Below are positions 9,471 through 17,700 of a stretch of 45,839 nt of DNA, one piece after another. Under the pieces are notes generated by a model. The model saw only the letters and a program-made list of their open reading frames with translations. It had not been told where the DNA came from and did not search any database. Numbering within the stretch: the stretch's first letter is position 1; every line of letters starts with the position of its first letter. This DNA is from an uncultured Alistipes sp. (lineage in GTDB: Bacteria; Bacteroidota; Bacteroidia; Bacteroidales; Rikenellaceae), in contig CAJGDC010000008.1 of assembly GCA_904502005.1 (NCBI GenBank), positions 1 to 45,839 on the forward strand, written 5' to 3'. The position numbers and the translations under genes are program-made.

Positions 9471-10745
9471 ATGAGTAATTTTCGTGGGCTTTTGGCGCTC
9501 TCGCCCGTGTTAGTGCTATTAGTTGTCTATCTTTTGGGCGCGTTGCTGGCAGGCGATTTCTATCGTGTGCCTATTGCTGTGGCATTTGTTGCTGCGGCTA
9601 TATATGGTTTGCTACTGTTTAAGGGTCATAATTTGCAGGAGAGGGTAGGCATTTTTTCGCGTGGTGCGGCGAATGCTGATATTATGTATATGATATGGAT
9701 ATTCTGCCTTGCAGGTATCTTCGCCTCTTCGGCAAAGGCTATGGGTGCTGTAGATGCTACGGTGGCCCTCACACTTGAGGTTGTGCCACGAGAGTTTCTG
9801 CCTGCGGGAATATTTGTTGCGGCATGTTTTGTCTCAATGGCCATTGGTACATCGGTGGGTACTATAGTTGCACTAACACCTGTGGTTACGGCTCTATCAT
9901 CTCAGATAGGCTGCCAAACGGCGTGGATGGTCGCCATAGTGGTTGGTGGTGCATTCTTTGGAGATAATCTTTCGTTTATTTCTGATACAACTATTGCGGC
10001 AACGCAGAGTCAGGGTTGTAGGATGAAAGACAAGTTTAAGACCAATTTTACAATTGTTCTTCCGGCTGCTATATTCACTCTAATGCTATATCTATTTGGT
10101 AATCAGGCTGCTGATGAGGTTATATCTCAGGGCTCGGTAGAGTGGTTTAAGGCTCTACCATACCTTATGGTGATTATTCTTGCGCTTGTGGGAGTCAATG
10201 TATTGGTGGTGCTGATACTTGGCACACTTGTTACCGATGTTATTGGCTTGTTATGTGGCAGCTTTACGCCATTGCACCTTTTTACTGCTGCTGGTGAAGG
10301 TTTGAACTCTATGGTAGAGCTTATTCTTGTTACTCTACTTGCCGGTGGAGTGATGGCAGTGGTTAAGGAGCTTGGTGGCTTTGAGTATCTAATTGATAAG
10401 CTGACCTCTAAGGTACGCTCTCGTCGTGGAGCAGAGGCGGTGGTGGCACTGCTTACTGCGCTGACAAATTTCTGCACGGCAAATAATACTATTGCCATTC
10501 TTACCGTCGGCCCTATAGCCAGGGATTTGTCGCTCAAGTATGGCATTCCTGCAAGAAAGACAGCGTCGCTGTTGGATACTGCCTCGTGTGTTATTCAGGG
10601 ATATTTACCATATGGTGCTCAGCTACTTATGGCGGCAGGATTGGCGTCTGTGAGCCCTGTGGAGATAATTCCACATCTATACTACCCATTTATGATTGGG
10701 GTGATGGTCCTAATTTCGATAATTCTTCAATTACCTAAACGATGA
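9471..10745 (+). CDS. nhaC: NhaC-family Na+/H+ antiporter
   Basis: 424 residues, almost entirely hydrophobic, with about ten to twelve predicted membrane helices. The start GLLALSPVLVLLVVYLLG and the later AIGTSVGTIVAL, GGAFFGDNLSFISDTTIAAT and AANNTIAI-like stretches match the NhaC family of inner-membrane sodium-proton antiporters. The motif G-D-N-x-S-x-x-S-D-T is characteristic. It is somewhat shorter than many NhaC proteins but has no visible gap. Its TGA stop overlaps the ATG of the following nuclease gene (ATGA), so the two are probably translationally coupled, an unexpected pairing. Codon bias is weaker than in the preceding operon. A different cation or organic-acid substrate within the same superfamily cannot be excluded. 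Confidence 0.85.
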   Translation: MSNFRGLLALSPVLVLLVVYLLGALLAGDFYRVPIAVAFVAAAIYGLLLFKGHNLQERVGIFSRGAANADIMYMIWIFCLAGIFASSAKAMGAVDATVALTLEVVPREFLPAGIFVAACFVSMAIGTSVGTIVALTPVVTALSSQIGCQTAWMVAIVVGGAFFGDNLSFISDTTIAATQSQGCRMKDKFKTNFTIVLPAAIFTLMLYLFGNQAADEVISQGSVEWFKALPYLMVIILALVGVNVLVVLILGTLVTDVIGLLCGSFTPLHLFTAAGEGLNSMVELILVTLLAGGVMAVVKELGGFEYLIDKLTSKVRSRRGAEAVVALLTALTNFCTANNTIAILTVGPIARDLSLKYGIPARKTASLLDTASCVIQGYLPYGAQLLMAAGLASVSPVEIIPHLYYPFMIGVMVLISIILQLPKR

Positions 10746-13432
10746 ATCGTATTGTAGCATTGGTTTGTAGCCTTCTTCTCCTTGCATGTAGCAAGGGTAG
10801 TGGTGAGCAGTTTGAACAAAACTCTATGGTTGAGATAGATATTGCACTAACCACAGAGGGTAGAGTTGCCTTTGATAACTATCGCTATAGTTGGGAAGGT
10901 GGTGAGCAACTGGGTCTTTTTGTTGAGTCGCAAACGCCTACACACAATGCTCTGGCAACAGTAGAGGTTCGTGACGGTCAAGGTTATTGTACCTCTGTTG
11001 TTGAGCGTGCGGATGTGGGTGATACTCTCTATGGCTACACCCCTTATTCGGCAAATAATAGTGATGCAAAGTCTGTTAGGCTTGTAGTTCCGTCAGAGCA
11101 GAATGTAGCCCGTGCGGGTGAATTTCCGCAGAATGCTATGCCTATGGTTGCAGAGCCATATCTTATTACGGCAGAAAATGAGGAGGGCCTGCTCTTCCAA
11201 CCACTTGGTGGAATATTGTGCTTTAATATCTATGCTACCTCTAAATATCAGTTTGAGCGAGTAGTTTCGGTACGCTATGCAACCAGTAAGCCTATCTCAG
11301 GGGAGTTTGAGTACGATATTACCCAAGCAGAGCCTTCGCAGATTGCTGTAAATGGTTATTCGGTAGAGAGCTCTTTAGATTCGTACTATACTCTGCCCTC
11401 TACAAAAGATGGGGCGACACCTATCTATATGGTCGTTGCACCAGGTAACCACTCCGGTACACTGAGAATTACTACCGATGCGGCTATCTATACATATAAC
11501 TATCAGCGTAGCGTTGAGAGAAATAACTACTACAAGGTAAATATAGACCTTAGCAATGCAAAATATCGCAAAGCCATTACAGCTACTGAGCCTGTAAAGG
11601 CAACGCTGACCTATGATGAGTGTAAGAGTGTTTTCTCGGCGTATAATCAACCTAAAAGTTACACCAATAGCTACGGCACGTGGACTATTTGTGCATATAA
11701 TTTTGAAAATAAGGCAATTCAGCTCAATGGTGGTAAGGTTGCTTATGTTGGCACGCCAACATTTAGTGGTGCTGTGCAGTCGCTTACTTTGACCCTTACA
11801 GAGAGCTATTCTAATAAACTATATATTTGTAGTGAAGCTGGCTCTACATCTGCAGCAGGTGTGGTTAAGAGTGTTAATGTTAGCGGTAATAGCGTGACGG
11901 TAGACCTTAAGGATCTTAACCTTAAGCAGTTCTATATTCGCTCAGAAAAGAGTATGCGTATCAGCAAGATAGAGATAATCTATGGCGATAGCGGAGGAGA
12001 GATTCTTCCCGACCCAACGCCGGAGCCAATGCCGGACCCGACACCAGAGCCGCAGCCTATCCCATCGGATGCTAAGATACTCCCTTATACAGAGAGCTTT
12101 GCAGCAGGTGAGGGTGACTTTGTGATTGAGAATGTTCAGTTGGGTGAATTGACATATGTTTGGAATCATTCAACCTATAATGGGAAGAGCTATATGAAAG
12201 CCTCGGCATTTATGAATGATAAGGCATATGCTGCCGAGAGTTGGCTCATTTCACCTCCAATCTCGCTTGTGGATGTGACATCTCCGAAACTCTCATTTGA
12301 GCATACCCATAAGTTTGCTGCTGACCCTACTAAGGAGTTTACGCTGTGGATTGCAGAGTATGACTCGCAGAGTTGGACTAAGCTTACAATACCTACATAT
12401 GGTACAAATACAGATTGGACCTTTGTAAAATCGGGAGATATTGCCCTTGATGACTATATCGGTAAGGTTGTAAAAGTTGCTTTTAAGTATATCTCAACCA
12501 CATCCAAATCGGGAACGTGGGAGGTGTGTAACTTCTCGGTTACAGGTAATGTAAATGGTGGAAGTACTACGCCAACACCAGACCCAGATCCGCAGCCATC
12601 TACTGCGCGTTATAACTGGGCGGAGCTCCCTGTGATTACCGACGCAAATAATGACGGCGTGCATGACAATGATGGCAATTTGTACTATGCCCACCACCTC
12701 TGTGCAGGTGGCGAGAAGAATGCACAGCGCAATGGCACTGCCCGTAACTACACTGTCTGCTACAGTGGTAAGCACCACTGCCCACTGTGGGTAGCGGCAC
12801 CTCGACATAAATCGTACGAGAGCGGTGCTTCGCGCACAGATGCATATGGTAAAGACCCAAAGATTCCGTCATCTGTGCAGTATAATAACAAGAATACTGG
12901 TGGTGGCTGTAATAAGGGACATATGCTCGGCAGCGCGGAGCGATTGAGCTCAACGGCAACCAATAAGCAGGTATTCTACTACACCAATATTGCTCCGCAG
13001 TATTCAGATACATTCAACACCGGTGGTGGTGCGTGGAACAACCTTGAGGACCATATTGATGGGCTTGTCTGCTCAGATACCCTCTATGTTGTTGTAGGTT
13101 GCTACTTTGAGAGCTTCTCACGCAATGGCGCAACGGCATCGCCTAAGACAATATCTTTTGGCGGTAGAAATGATGTGAGCTGTCCGACTATGTTCTACTA
13201 CGCTCTGCTTCGCACAAAGAAGGGTAGCACAGGCAAGCGCGTGCAGGATTGTTCAGCGTCGGAACTTCAGTGTGCAGCCTTTACAATCTGTCACGAGATG
13301 GCGAAGGGGCATAAACCGCAGGCGGCAGATATGATGTCAATCTCGGAGCTTGAGAAACTTACTGGCATTAGCTACTTTACTAATGTTCCAAATGCACCGA
13401 AAACTACATTCAGCAGTTCAGATTGGCTGTAG
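10742..13432 (+). CDS. Lipoprotein DNA/RNA non-specific endonuclease with fimbrillin-like N-terminal module
   Basis: 896 residues, lipidated Cys16 (LLAC). Residues about 20-285 resemble a fimbrillin/Mfa-like beta domain: an early E-G-R-V-A-F segment, an LYGYTPYS-type strand and the GGILCFNI-type core strand. Residues 420-441 are a Pro-Asp-Glu linker. Residues about 445-600 resemble a choice-of-anchor J jelly roll (PYTESF start, SWLISPPI). A second short Pro linker precedes the nuclease, about 622-896. The nuclease has the Endonuclease_NS core N724-K-G-H727 in place of the usual D-R-G-H, followed by NIAPQ and N-N-L-E metal-binding residues. H727 and the Asn ligand are present, so activity is likely. 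Lipidation suggests a surface nuclease that degrades extracellular nucleic acid. It overlaps the antiporter gene by 4 bases. Confidence 0.85.
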   Translation: MNRIVALVCSLLLLACSKGSGEQFEQNSMVEIDIALTTEGRVAFDNYRYSWEGGEQLGLFVESQTPTHNALATVEVRDGQGYCTSVVERADVGDTLYGYTPYSANNSDAKSVRLVVPSEQNVARAGEFPQNAMPMVAEPYLITAENEEGLLFQPLGGILCFNIYATSKYQFERVVSVRYATSKPISGEFEYDITQAEPSQIAVNGYSVESSLDSYYTLPSTKDGATPIYMVVAPGNHSGTLRITTDAAIYTYNYQRSVERNNYYKVNIDLSNAKYRKAITATEPVKATLTYDECKSVFSAYNQPKSYTNSYGTWTICAYNFENKAIQLNGGKVAYVGTPTFSGAVQSLTLTLTESYSNKLYICSEAGSTSAAGVVKSVNVSGNSVTVDLKDLNLKQFYIRSEKSMRISKIEIIYGDSGGEILPDPTPEPMPDPTPEPQPIPSDAKILPYTESFAAGEGDFVIENVQLGELTYVWNHSTYNGKSYMKASAFMNDKAYAAESWLISPPISLVDVTSPKLSFEHTHKFAADPTKEFTLWIAEYDSQSWTKLTIPTYGTNTDWTFVKSGDIALDDYIGKVVKVAFKYISTTSKSGTWEVCNFSVTGNVNGGSTTPTPDPDPQPSTARYNWAELPVITDANNDGVHDNDGNLYYAHHLCAGGEKNAQRNGTARNYTVCYSGKHHCPLWVAAPRHKSYESGASRTDAYGKDPKIPSSVQYNNKNTGGGCNKGHMLGSAERLSSTATNKQVFYYTNIAPQYSDTFNTGGGAWNNLEDHIDGLVCSDTLYVVVGCYFESFSRNGATASPKTISFGGRNDVSCPTMFYYALLRTKKGSTGKRVQDCSASELQCAAFTICHEMAKGHKPQAADMMSISELEKLTGISYFTNVPNAPKTTFSSSDWL

Positions 13433-13451
13433 AGGATGGTATGATTGAAAG

Positions 13452-13485
13452 GGTCTGGCTAAAATATCTTAGTCAGACCTTTTTT
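13452..13485 (+). terminator. Rho-independent terminator after the nuclease gene
   Basis: GGTCTGGCTAA (13452-13462) pairs with TTAGTCAGACC (13469-13479), one G-U pair, with a 6-base loop and a run of six T. It lies 20 bases after the nuclease stop. Confidence 0.85.
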
Positions 13486-13539
13486 GTTGTGTAATGGGCT
13501 TGCCCTGCAATGGCTAAATGTGTTTTGGTGTTTATTTAT

Positions 13540-13570
13540 TTTGATTTTCGAAAAATTTTTCTTATCTTTG
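13540..13570 (+). promoter_or_regulatory. Consensus Bacteroidetes promoter for the FN3/GLUG-esterase operon
   Basis: TTTG at 13540-13543, a 19-base spacer and TATCTTTG at 13563-13570 fit the Bacteroidetes primary sigma consensus exactly. The predicted transcript start is about 50 bases before the ATG at 13630. The leader is A/C rich and has few G, with no Shine-Dalgarno. Confidence 0.75.
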
Positions 13571-13629
13571 TGTTTGGCTATGAACATTGCAAATAAACAT
13601 ACATTAATTTCAACCAATAAAACTACATT

Positions 13630-15933
13630 ATGAGAAAATTAGCATTATTTCTAATTCTGATGATGGGGTGCGGTTTTGTCGCTTGTGAAAAACAAGGTGA
13701 CGATGTCCTTGAGCCTACATACCCATCTCCAGAGGCGGTTATCGCCGATGATGAGGCGTGCACGCCTACCGCTATTGCAATCTTATTTGATGGCAATGCT
13801 GCTTTCCGTGCAGGAGCAAAGAGCTTTACATCGACACTCACCCCAGAGAGTGGGGCAGAGCCGATATCTCTCACAAAGGAGACTAGTAAGCTAAATGCCT
13901 GCAAGCATGTACACACAGGCATTCCGGGAGATGTGTACACAGTATTTGTGTTTGCCACATATCCTGATGGTACAGATTCAGAGCCTGTATACTTGACCGA
14001 TTCTAAGGGTCAGCTTGTAAGATTTAGAATTGGTGTTAAACTTGCAAAGCCAGAGATTACCTCTGCAGTAACCACTACCGACGGTGTTATTGTTAAATGG
14101 AACTCAGTATCAGGTGCTTCTGACTACATTCTTGAGTACAAGTTAAGTAGCGCTGAGGACTACACAGCTCTTGAGGTTGGTAAGGTTTTGGACTACACCA
14201 TTTCTGGTCTGGATGAGGAGACTGAGTACTCGATTCGCCTTAAGGCTGTTGATAAGGCCACACAGAGTAAGTCAGAGTATTCAGATGTAGTCTCTGTTAA
14301 GACTCTTGTTAAGGCTTCATTCCCAATGGTTGCGAACAATGCTGATGAGTTTATCGCAATTTTGAGCAACCCTGGTCTGCGTACTGCAACTGTTACCGAT
14401 GAGGTTCGTATTATGAGCAACCTCGACTTCACTGGTAAGACTCTGCCTGAGAGCCCATTCTTTACTGGTACTTTGGTTGGTAACAACTGCGTAATTAGCG
14501 GTGTTACTTCAGATCATCCTCTCTTTGCGTCTGTTCACAGCGCTAAGGATCTTACAATTGATGAGAGTTGCGTATTTACCTCTACAAAGGCAGGTCTGTT
14601 CGCTGCACTCACAGCTGAGGCTACAGGTACAATCTCGAACGTTGTAAATAAGGCTGCGGTTACTCTTAATATGACAACTGCTACAGATACATCTATTGCT
14701 GTTGCAGGTATTGTAGCCGTTAGCGATGCAAGTCTTGAGAACTGTAAGAACTTCGGTGCTGTAACATATACCAACACCGCAGCATCTCATGGTGGCCTTG
14801 TTGCAGGTCTGGCTGCTTATTGCCAGGGTGCTGTTAGCAAGTGTGAGAACAACGGTAAGGTTACAATGTCTGTTCCATATCTCTCTGATTTCGGTGCTGT
14901 TAAGAGTATCTCTAACAACCCTATCCATATTGGAGGTCTTGTAGCTTATCTTGGTGCAAATGCTCCAGTATCAGAGTCTACAAATAATGGTGATATTGAC
15001 TACGACATTACCCACATCGAGAAGATTGCAGTATCATGCGGTACAAACCGTCCTCGTATGGGTGGTATTGTCGGTATGGCTCAGAGCAGCATTACCAAGT
15101 GTACAAACAACGGTAAGATTGATGTTCTGGTAACTACCTCTAACCAGAGTGTTTATACAACCAACAACTACCCAGTTAACGTTGGTGGTATCTCTGGTGG
15201 TGCCCCTTCTGATGAGTCTGGCGCAACTGGTGCTGATATTACCGAGTGTACAAACAATGGTGAGATTATCGCTACTACCTATTGTAAGGGTACAACGCCT
15301 ACTTGCGGCGGTATTGTAGCATATCCTGGCTATGAGGACCCTTCACAGACCAACCTTATTACCCGTTGCGAGAACAAGGCAAAGATTACTGCAACAACAT
15401 TTGCTATTGCTCGCGTTGGTGGTATTGCTGGTGGTAGTGGTAACATTACCTACTGTAAGAATACTGGTGAGATTGAGGGCCATCTCTCTATTGAGGACGG
15501 TAACATCGGCGGTATTGTCGGTTGGCTCTCTAAGGGTCACAAGTTCGAGTACAACGAGAGCTACTGCAAGCTCAGCAATACTCGCGCACCTGGTACAAGT
15601 GGTACTTCAGAGGTTGGTGGTCTTATCGGTGAGCACGGCAACTATGCAAGCTGCGCAGGTGAGGGTCGCGGTTGTAAGGTTAAGTGCGACATCTCTTACG
15701 ACTATGGCAACGAGAAGTGGTTTGGTGCAGTTCTGGGTTACTACTGGGGTTCATCAGCGGTTACTCTGGGTACTGCAGAGGAGCCAATTAAGGTTCTTGG
15801 TGGTAGTATGACCTACACAGAAGGTACAACTCAGATTACCGCAGAAAACTACACCCTCTACACTAACCACAGCTCTGCTGGTGGTAAGTCTGGTAGCAAG
15901 GCATTTACTATTCATGTTAAATTTGGAGAATAA
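13630..15933 (+). CDS. Lipoprotein with FN3 domain and GLUG-like repeats
   Basis: 767 residues. The lipidated Cys is most likely Cys19 (F-V-A-C) and is followed by EKQGDD, an acidic stretch of the kind that directs Bacteroidetes lipoproteins to the cell surface; Cys14 is a poorer alternative. Residues about 140-227 form a clear fibronectin type III domain (KPEIT start, VKWNSVSGASDYILEYK, ISGLDEETEYSIRLKAVD, ending SVKTL). Residues about 365-690 carry GLUG-like repeats of the pattern C-x-N-x-G-x-I then V-G-G-I-x-G. The same repeats occur in the protein at 4720-9216, although the N-terminal modules differ. First gene of a three-gene operon, 3 bases before the next gene. Probable surface binding or adhesion protein; the ligand is unknown. 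Confidence 0.75.
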   Translation: MRKLALFLILMMGCGFVACEKQGDDVLEPTYPSPEAVIADDEACTPTAIAILFDGNAAFRAGAKSFTSTLTPESGAEPISLTKETSKLNACKHVHTGIPGDVYTVFVFATYPDGTDSEPVYLTDSKGQLVRFRIGVKLAKPEITSAVTTTDGVIVKWNSVSGASDYILEYKLSSAEDYTALEVGKVLDYTISGLDEETEYSIRLKAVDKATQSKSEYSDVVSVKTLVKASFPMVANNADEFIAILSNPGLRTATVTDEVRIMSNLDFTGKTLPESPFFTGTLVGNNCVISGVTSDHPLFASVHSAKDLTIDESCVFTSTKAGLFAALTAEATGTISNVVNKAAVTLNMTTATDTSIAVAGIVAVSDASLENCKNFGAVTYTNTAASHGGLVAGLAAYCQGAVSKCENNGKVTMSVPYLSDFGAVKSISNNPIHIGGLVAYLGANAPVSESTNNGDIDYDITHIEKIAVSCGTNRPRMGGIVGMAQSSITKCTNNGKIDVLVTTSNQSVYTTNNYPVNVGGISGGAPSDESGATGADITECTNNGEIIATTYCKGTTPTCGGIVAYPGYEDPSQTNLITRCENKAKITATTFAIARVGGIAGGSGNITYCKNTGEIEGHLSIEDGNIGGIVGWLSKGHKFEYNESYCKLSNTRAPGTSGTSEVGGLIGEHGNYASCAGEGRGCKVKCDISYDYGNEKWFGAVLGYYWGSSAVTLGTAEEPIKVLGGSMTYTEGTTQITAENYTLYTNHSSAGGKSGSKAFTIHVKFGE

Positions 15934-15936
15934 ACT

Positions 15937-16743
15937 ATGAAAAAGATATTTTGTATTTTAAGTCTGTGTCTAATGTTTGCAGTCGCTTGTGAGAAGACTG
16001 CAGACACAGATATGACAGAGAAGAACGATTCTTCACTTGTTGTTGTATCTCAGACAATTGCTGACCACAACGCAGTTATTATCCAGCCATCTAATTCAAA
16101 GATTACAGCACCCGTTGTAGTGGTTGTGGCTGATGATATTACTCTGGCTACACGTATGACAGTTTCTGCAACTCCAGAGGTGAACTTTAAGGCTGCAGAG
16201 CACTGCCTTATCGGTCGCTATACTCTCTGTGTTATCGAGGCAGGAGAGACAGAAGATGTATCATACCTTAATGATATTAAGAGCGCATTTCCAAATGCGA
16301 GCAAGCTCTATCTGGTCAGCTACCGAAATGGCGTAGCATACACAGCAGCTATGCAGATTCCTGCAACATTTGCTGCCTATGCTTGCGTCTCTGGTGCAAT
16401 CGATGTAGAGTCTTACAAGGTTAACAACTTTACTCAGCCAGTATCATTCGTACATGTTCACGCTAAAAACAACCCTGAGTACAAGTGGACAGGTGTAGAG
16501 GACAAGTCTGTATCTGTACCTTTGAGCATTGGCGCGGTTGTGGCAATCAACGAGTGTACACACTACAAAACCACAGCGTTTACCCCTCGTGAGGGTAAGG
16601 GTCGCGTAACCTGCACACAGTATCTGGGTGGCTTGAACGGTAGCGATGTTAAACTCTACACTGTCGACAGCGCAAATAGCGGCTGGTGCGACGAAGAGTT
16701 TGAGGTATATAACCAAATTTGGAATTTCTTTAAAACACGTTAA
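15937..16743 (+). CDS. Catalytically dead esterase-like lipoprotein (PHB-depolymerase/CE1-type fold)
   Basis: 268 residues with lipidated Cys18 (A-V-A-C) and EKTADTD after it. It aligns by eye along most of its length with the active esterase encoded next door: the N-terminal strand A-P-V-V-V-V-V, the segment around AFPNASKLYLVSYRNG, the V-H-x-H strand, V-P-L-S-I-G-A-V-V-A-I-N-E-C and the final Y-N-Q-I-W-N-F-F-K. The oxyanion HGYGG of the neighbour is replaced (ADDIT). The nucleophile Ser is Arg130, the acid Asp is Asn179 and the catalytic His is Ser248. The reading frame is intact, so this looks like a retained non-catalytic paralogue, perhaps a binding partner for the enzyme. Stop and next start are 5 bases apart. 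Confidence 0.7.
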   Translation: MKKIFCILSLCLMFAVACEKTADTDMTEKNDSSLVVVSQTIADHNAVIIQPSNSKITAPVVVVVADDITLATRMTVSATPEVNFKAAEHCLIGRYTLCVIEAGETEDVSYLNDIKSAFPNASKLYLVSYRNGVAYTAAMQIPATFAAYACVSGAIDVESYKVNNFTQPVSFVHVHAKNNPEYKWTGVEDKSVSVPLSIGAVVAINECTHYKTTAFTPREGKGRVTCTQYLGGLNGSDVKLYTVDSANSGWCDEEFEVYNQIWNFFKTR

Positions 16744-16748
16744 GCGAT

Positions 16749-17618
16749 ATGAAGAAAATTATAGTTTTGTTTGCGGCGTTGCTCCTTTGCAGCGTAGCTA
16801 CAGCTGGTACAACTAAAAAGAACCAGACCATTACAGATCAGGGCCTTACCAGAACATACCATCTCTATATTCCTGATAATTTGCCTGCAGGTGCACCGCT
16901 CGTATTTATCCTTCACGGATACGGTGGTAGTGCAGAGTCGTACTTGAACAATACATCCCTGACCTTCAAGAAACTTGCTGAAGAGGAGAAGGTAATGTTG
17001 TGCTACCCTCAGGCAACTAAGGACCCTAAGCCAAATACAGGTTGGAATGTATACTACCCTTGGCAGATTGACAGAATGCAGGTAGATGACTGCGAGTTTA
17101 TCTGCAACCTTGCAAAGCACTTGCAGACCACCTACAACCTCTCTGCAAAGAATACCTTCCTTACAGGTATGTCAAATGGTGGTGAGATGTGTTACCTTAT
17201 GGCTTATCGCAAGCCAGAAGCGTTCGGTGCTATCGCATCTATGGCGGGCCTTACACTCGTTGAGATGGCTAAGCGTCATAACTACACTAAGCCAGTAGCA
17301 TTTATGGAGGTTCACGGTACAGGCGATACAACCTCTCGTTGGGAGGGTGATCCTACAAACCAGTATGGTTGGGGTGCTTATCTTGCTGTTCCTCTTGCTG
17401 TTGAGGCTGTTGCTGCTGCAAACAAGTGTATGTATCAGCAGACTACAGAGATTGCTACAAAGGCAAATAGAATTCAGCTCCACCGCTACTATGGTTCTCC
17501 ATCAGGTAAGGAGGTTCACTTCTACGAGGTTACAAACGGTGGTCACAACTGGGCAACAGATTCATTCGACTCTTGCCGCGTGATTATGGAGTTCTTCAAG
17601 AAGTACATGACAAAGTAG
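16749..17618 (+). CDS. Secreted esterase, PHB-depolymerase/feruloyl-esterase (CE1-like) family
   Basis: 289 residues with an N-terminal signal sequence; LLLC at residues 11-14 could act as a lipobox, or cleavage may follow VATA. The alpha/beta hydrolase shows the oxyanion motif H-G-Y-G-G near residue 57, the nucleophile in G-M-S142-N-G, acid D193 in GTGDTTSRW and base H266 in GGHNW. Spacing matches the family that includes PHB depolymerases, feruloyl and acetyl-xylan esterases. It is expected to cleave ester bonds in the periplasm or at the surface; the natural ester cannot be told. It follows its inactive paralogue by 5 bases and is the last gene before a bidirectional terminator. Confidence 0.85.
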   Translation: MKKIIVLFAALLLCSVATAGTTKKNQTITDQGLTRTYHLYIPDNLPAGAPLVFILHGYGGSAESYLNNTSLTFKKLAEEEKVMLCYPQATKDPKPNTGWNVYYPWQIDRMQVDDCEFICNLAKHLQTTYNLSAKNTFLTGMSNGGEMCYLMAYRKPEAFGAIASMAGLTLVEMAKRHNYTKPVAFMEVHGTGDTTSRWEGDPTNQYGWGAYLAVPLAVEAVAAANKCMYQQTTEIATKANRIQLHRYYGSPSGKEVHFYEVTNGGHNWATDSFDSCRVIMEFFKKYMTK

Positions 17619-17633
17619 CACGACTCTAAATGC

Positions 17634-17670
17634 AAAAAAGTAGGAACGCTCATGCGTTCCTACTTTTTTT
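17634..17670. terminator. Bidirectional terminator between convergent operons
   Basis: GTAGGAACGC (17640-17649) and GCGTTCCTAC (17654-17663) form a perfect 10-bp stem with a TCAT loop, preceded by a run of A and followed by a run of seven T. It can stop both the esterase transcript (+) and the fimbrial operon transcript (-, ending at 17701). Confidence 0.92.
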
Positions 17671-17700
17671 ATCCCCTCTTTTTGTTTGAGTTTGATATTT

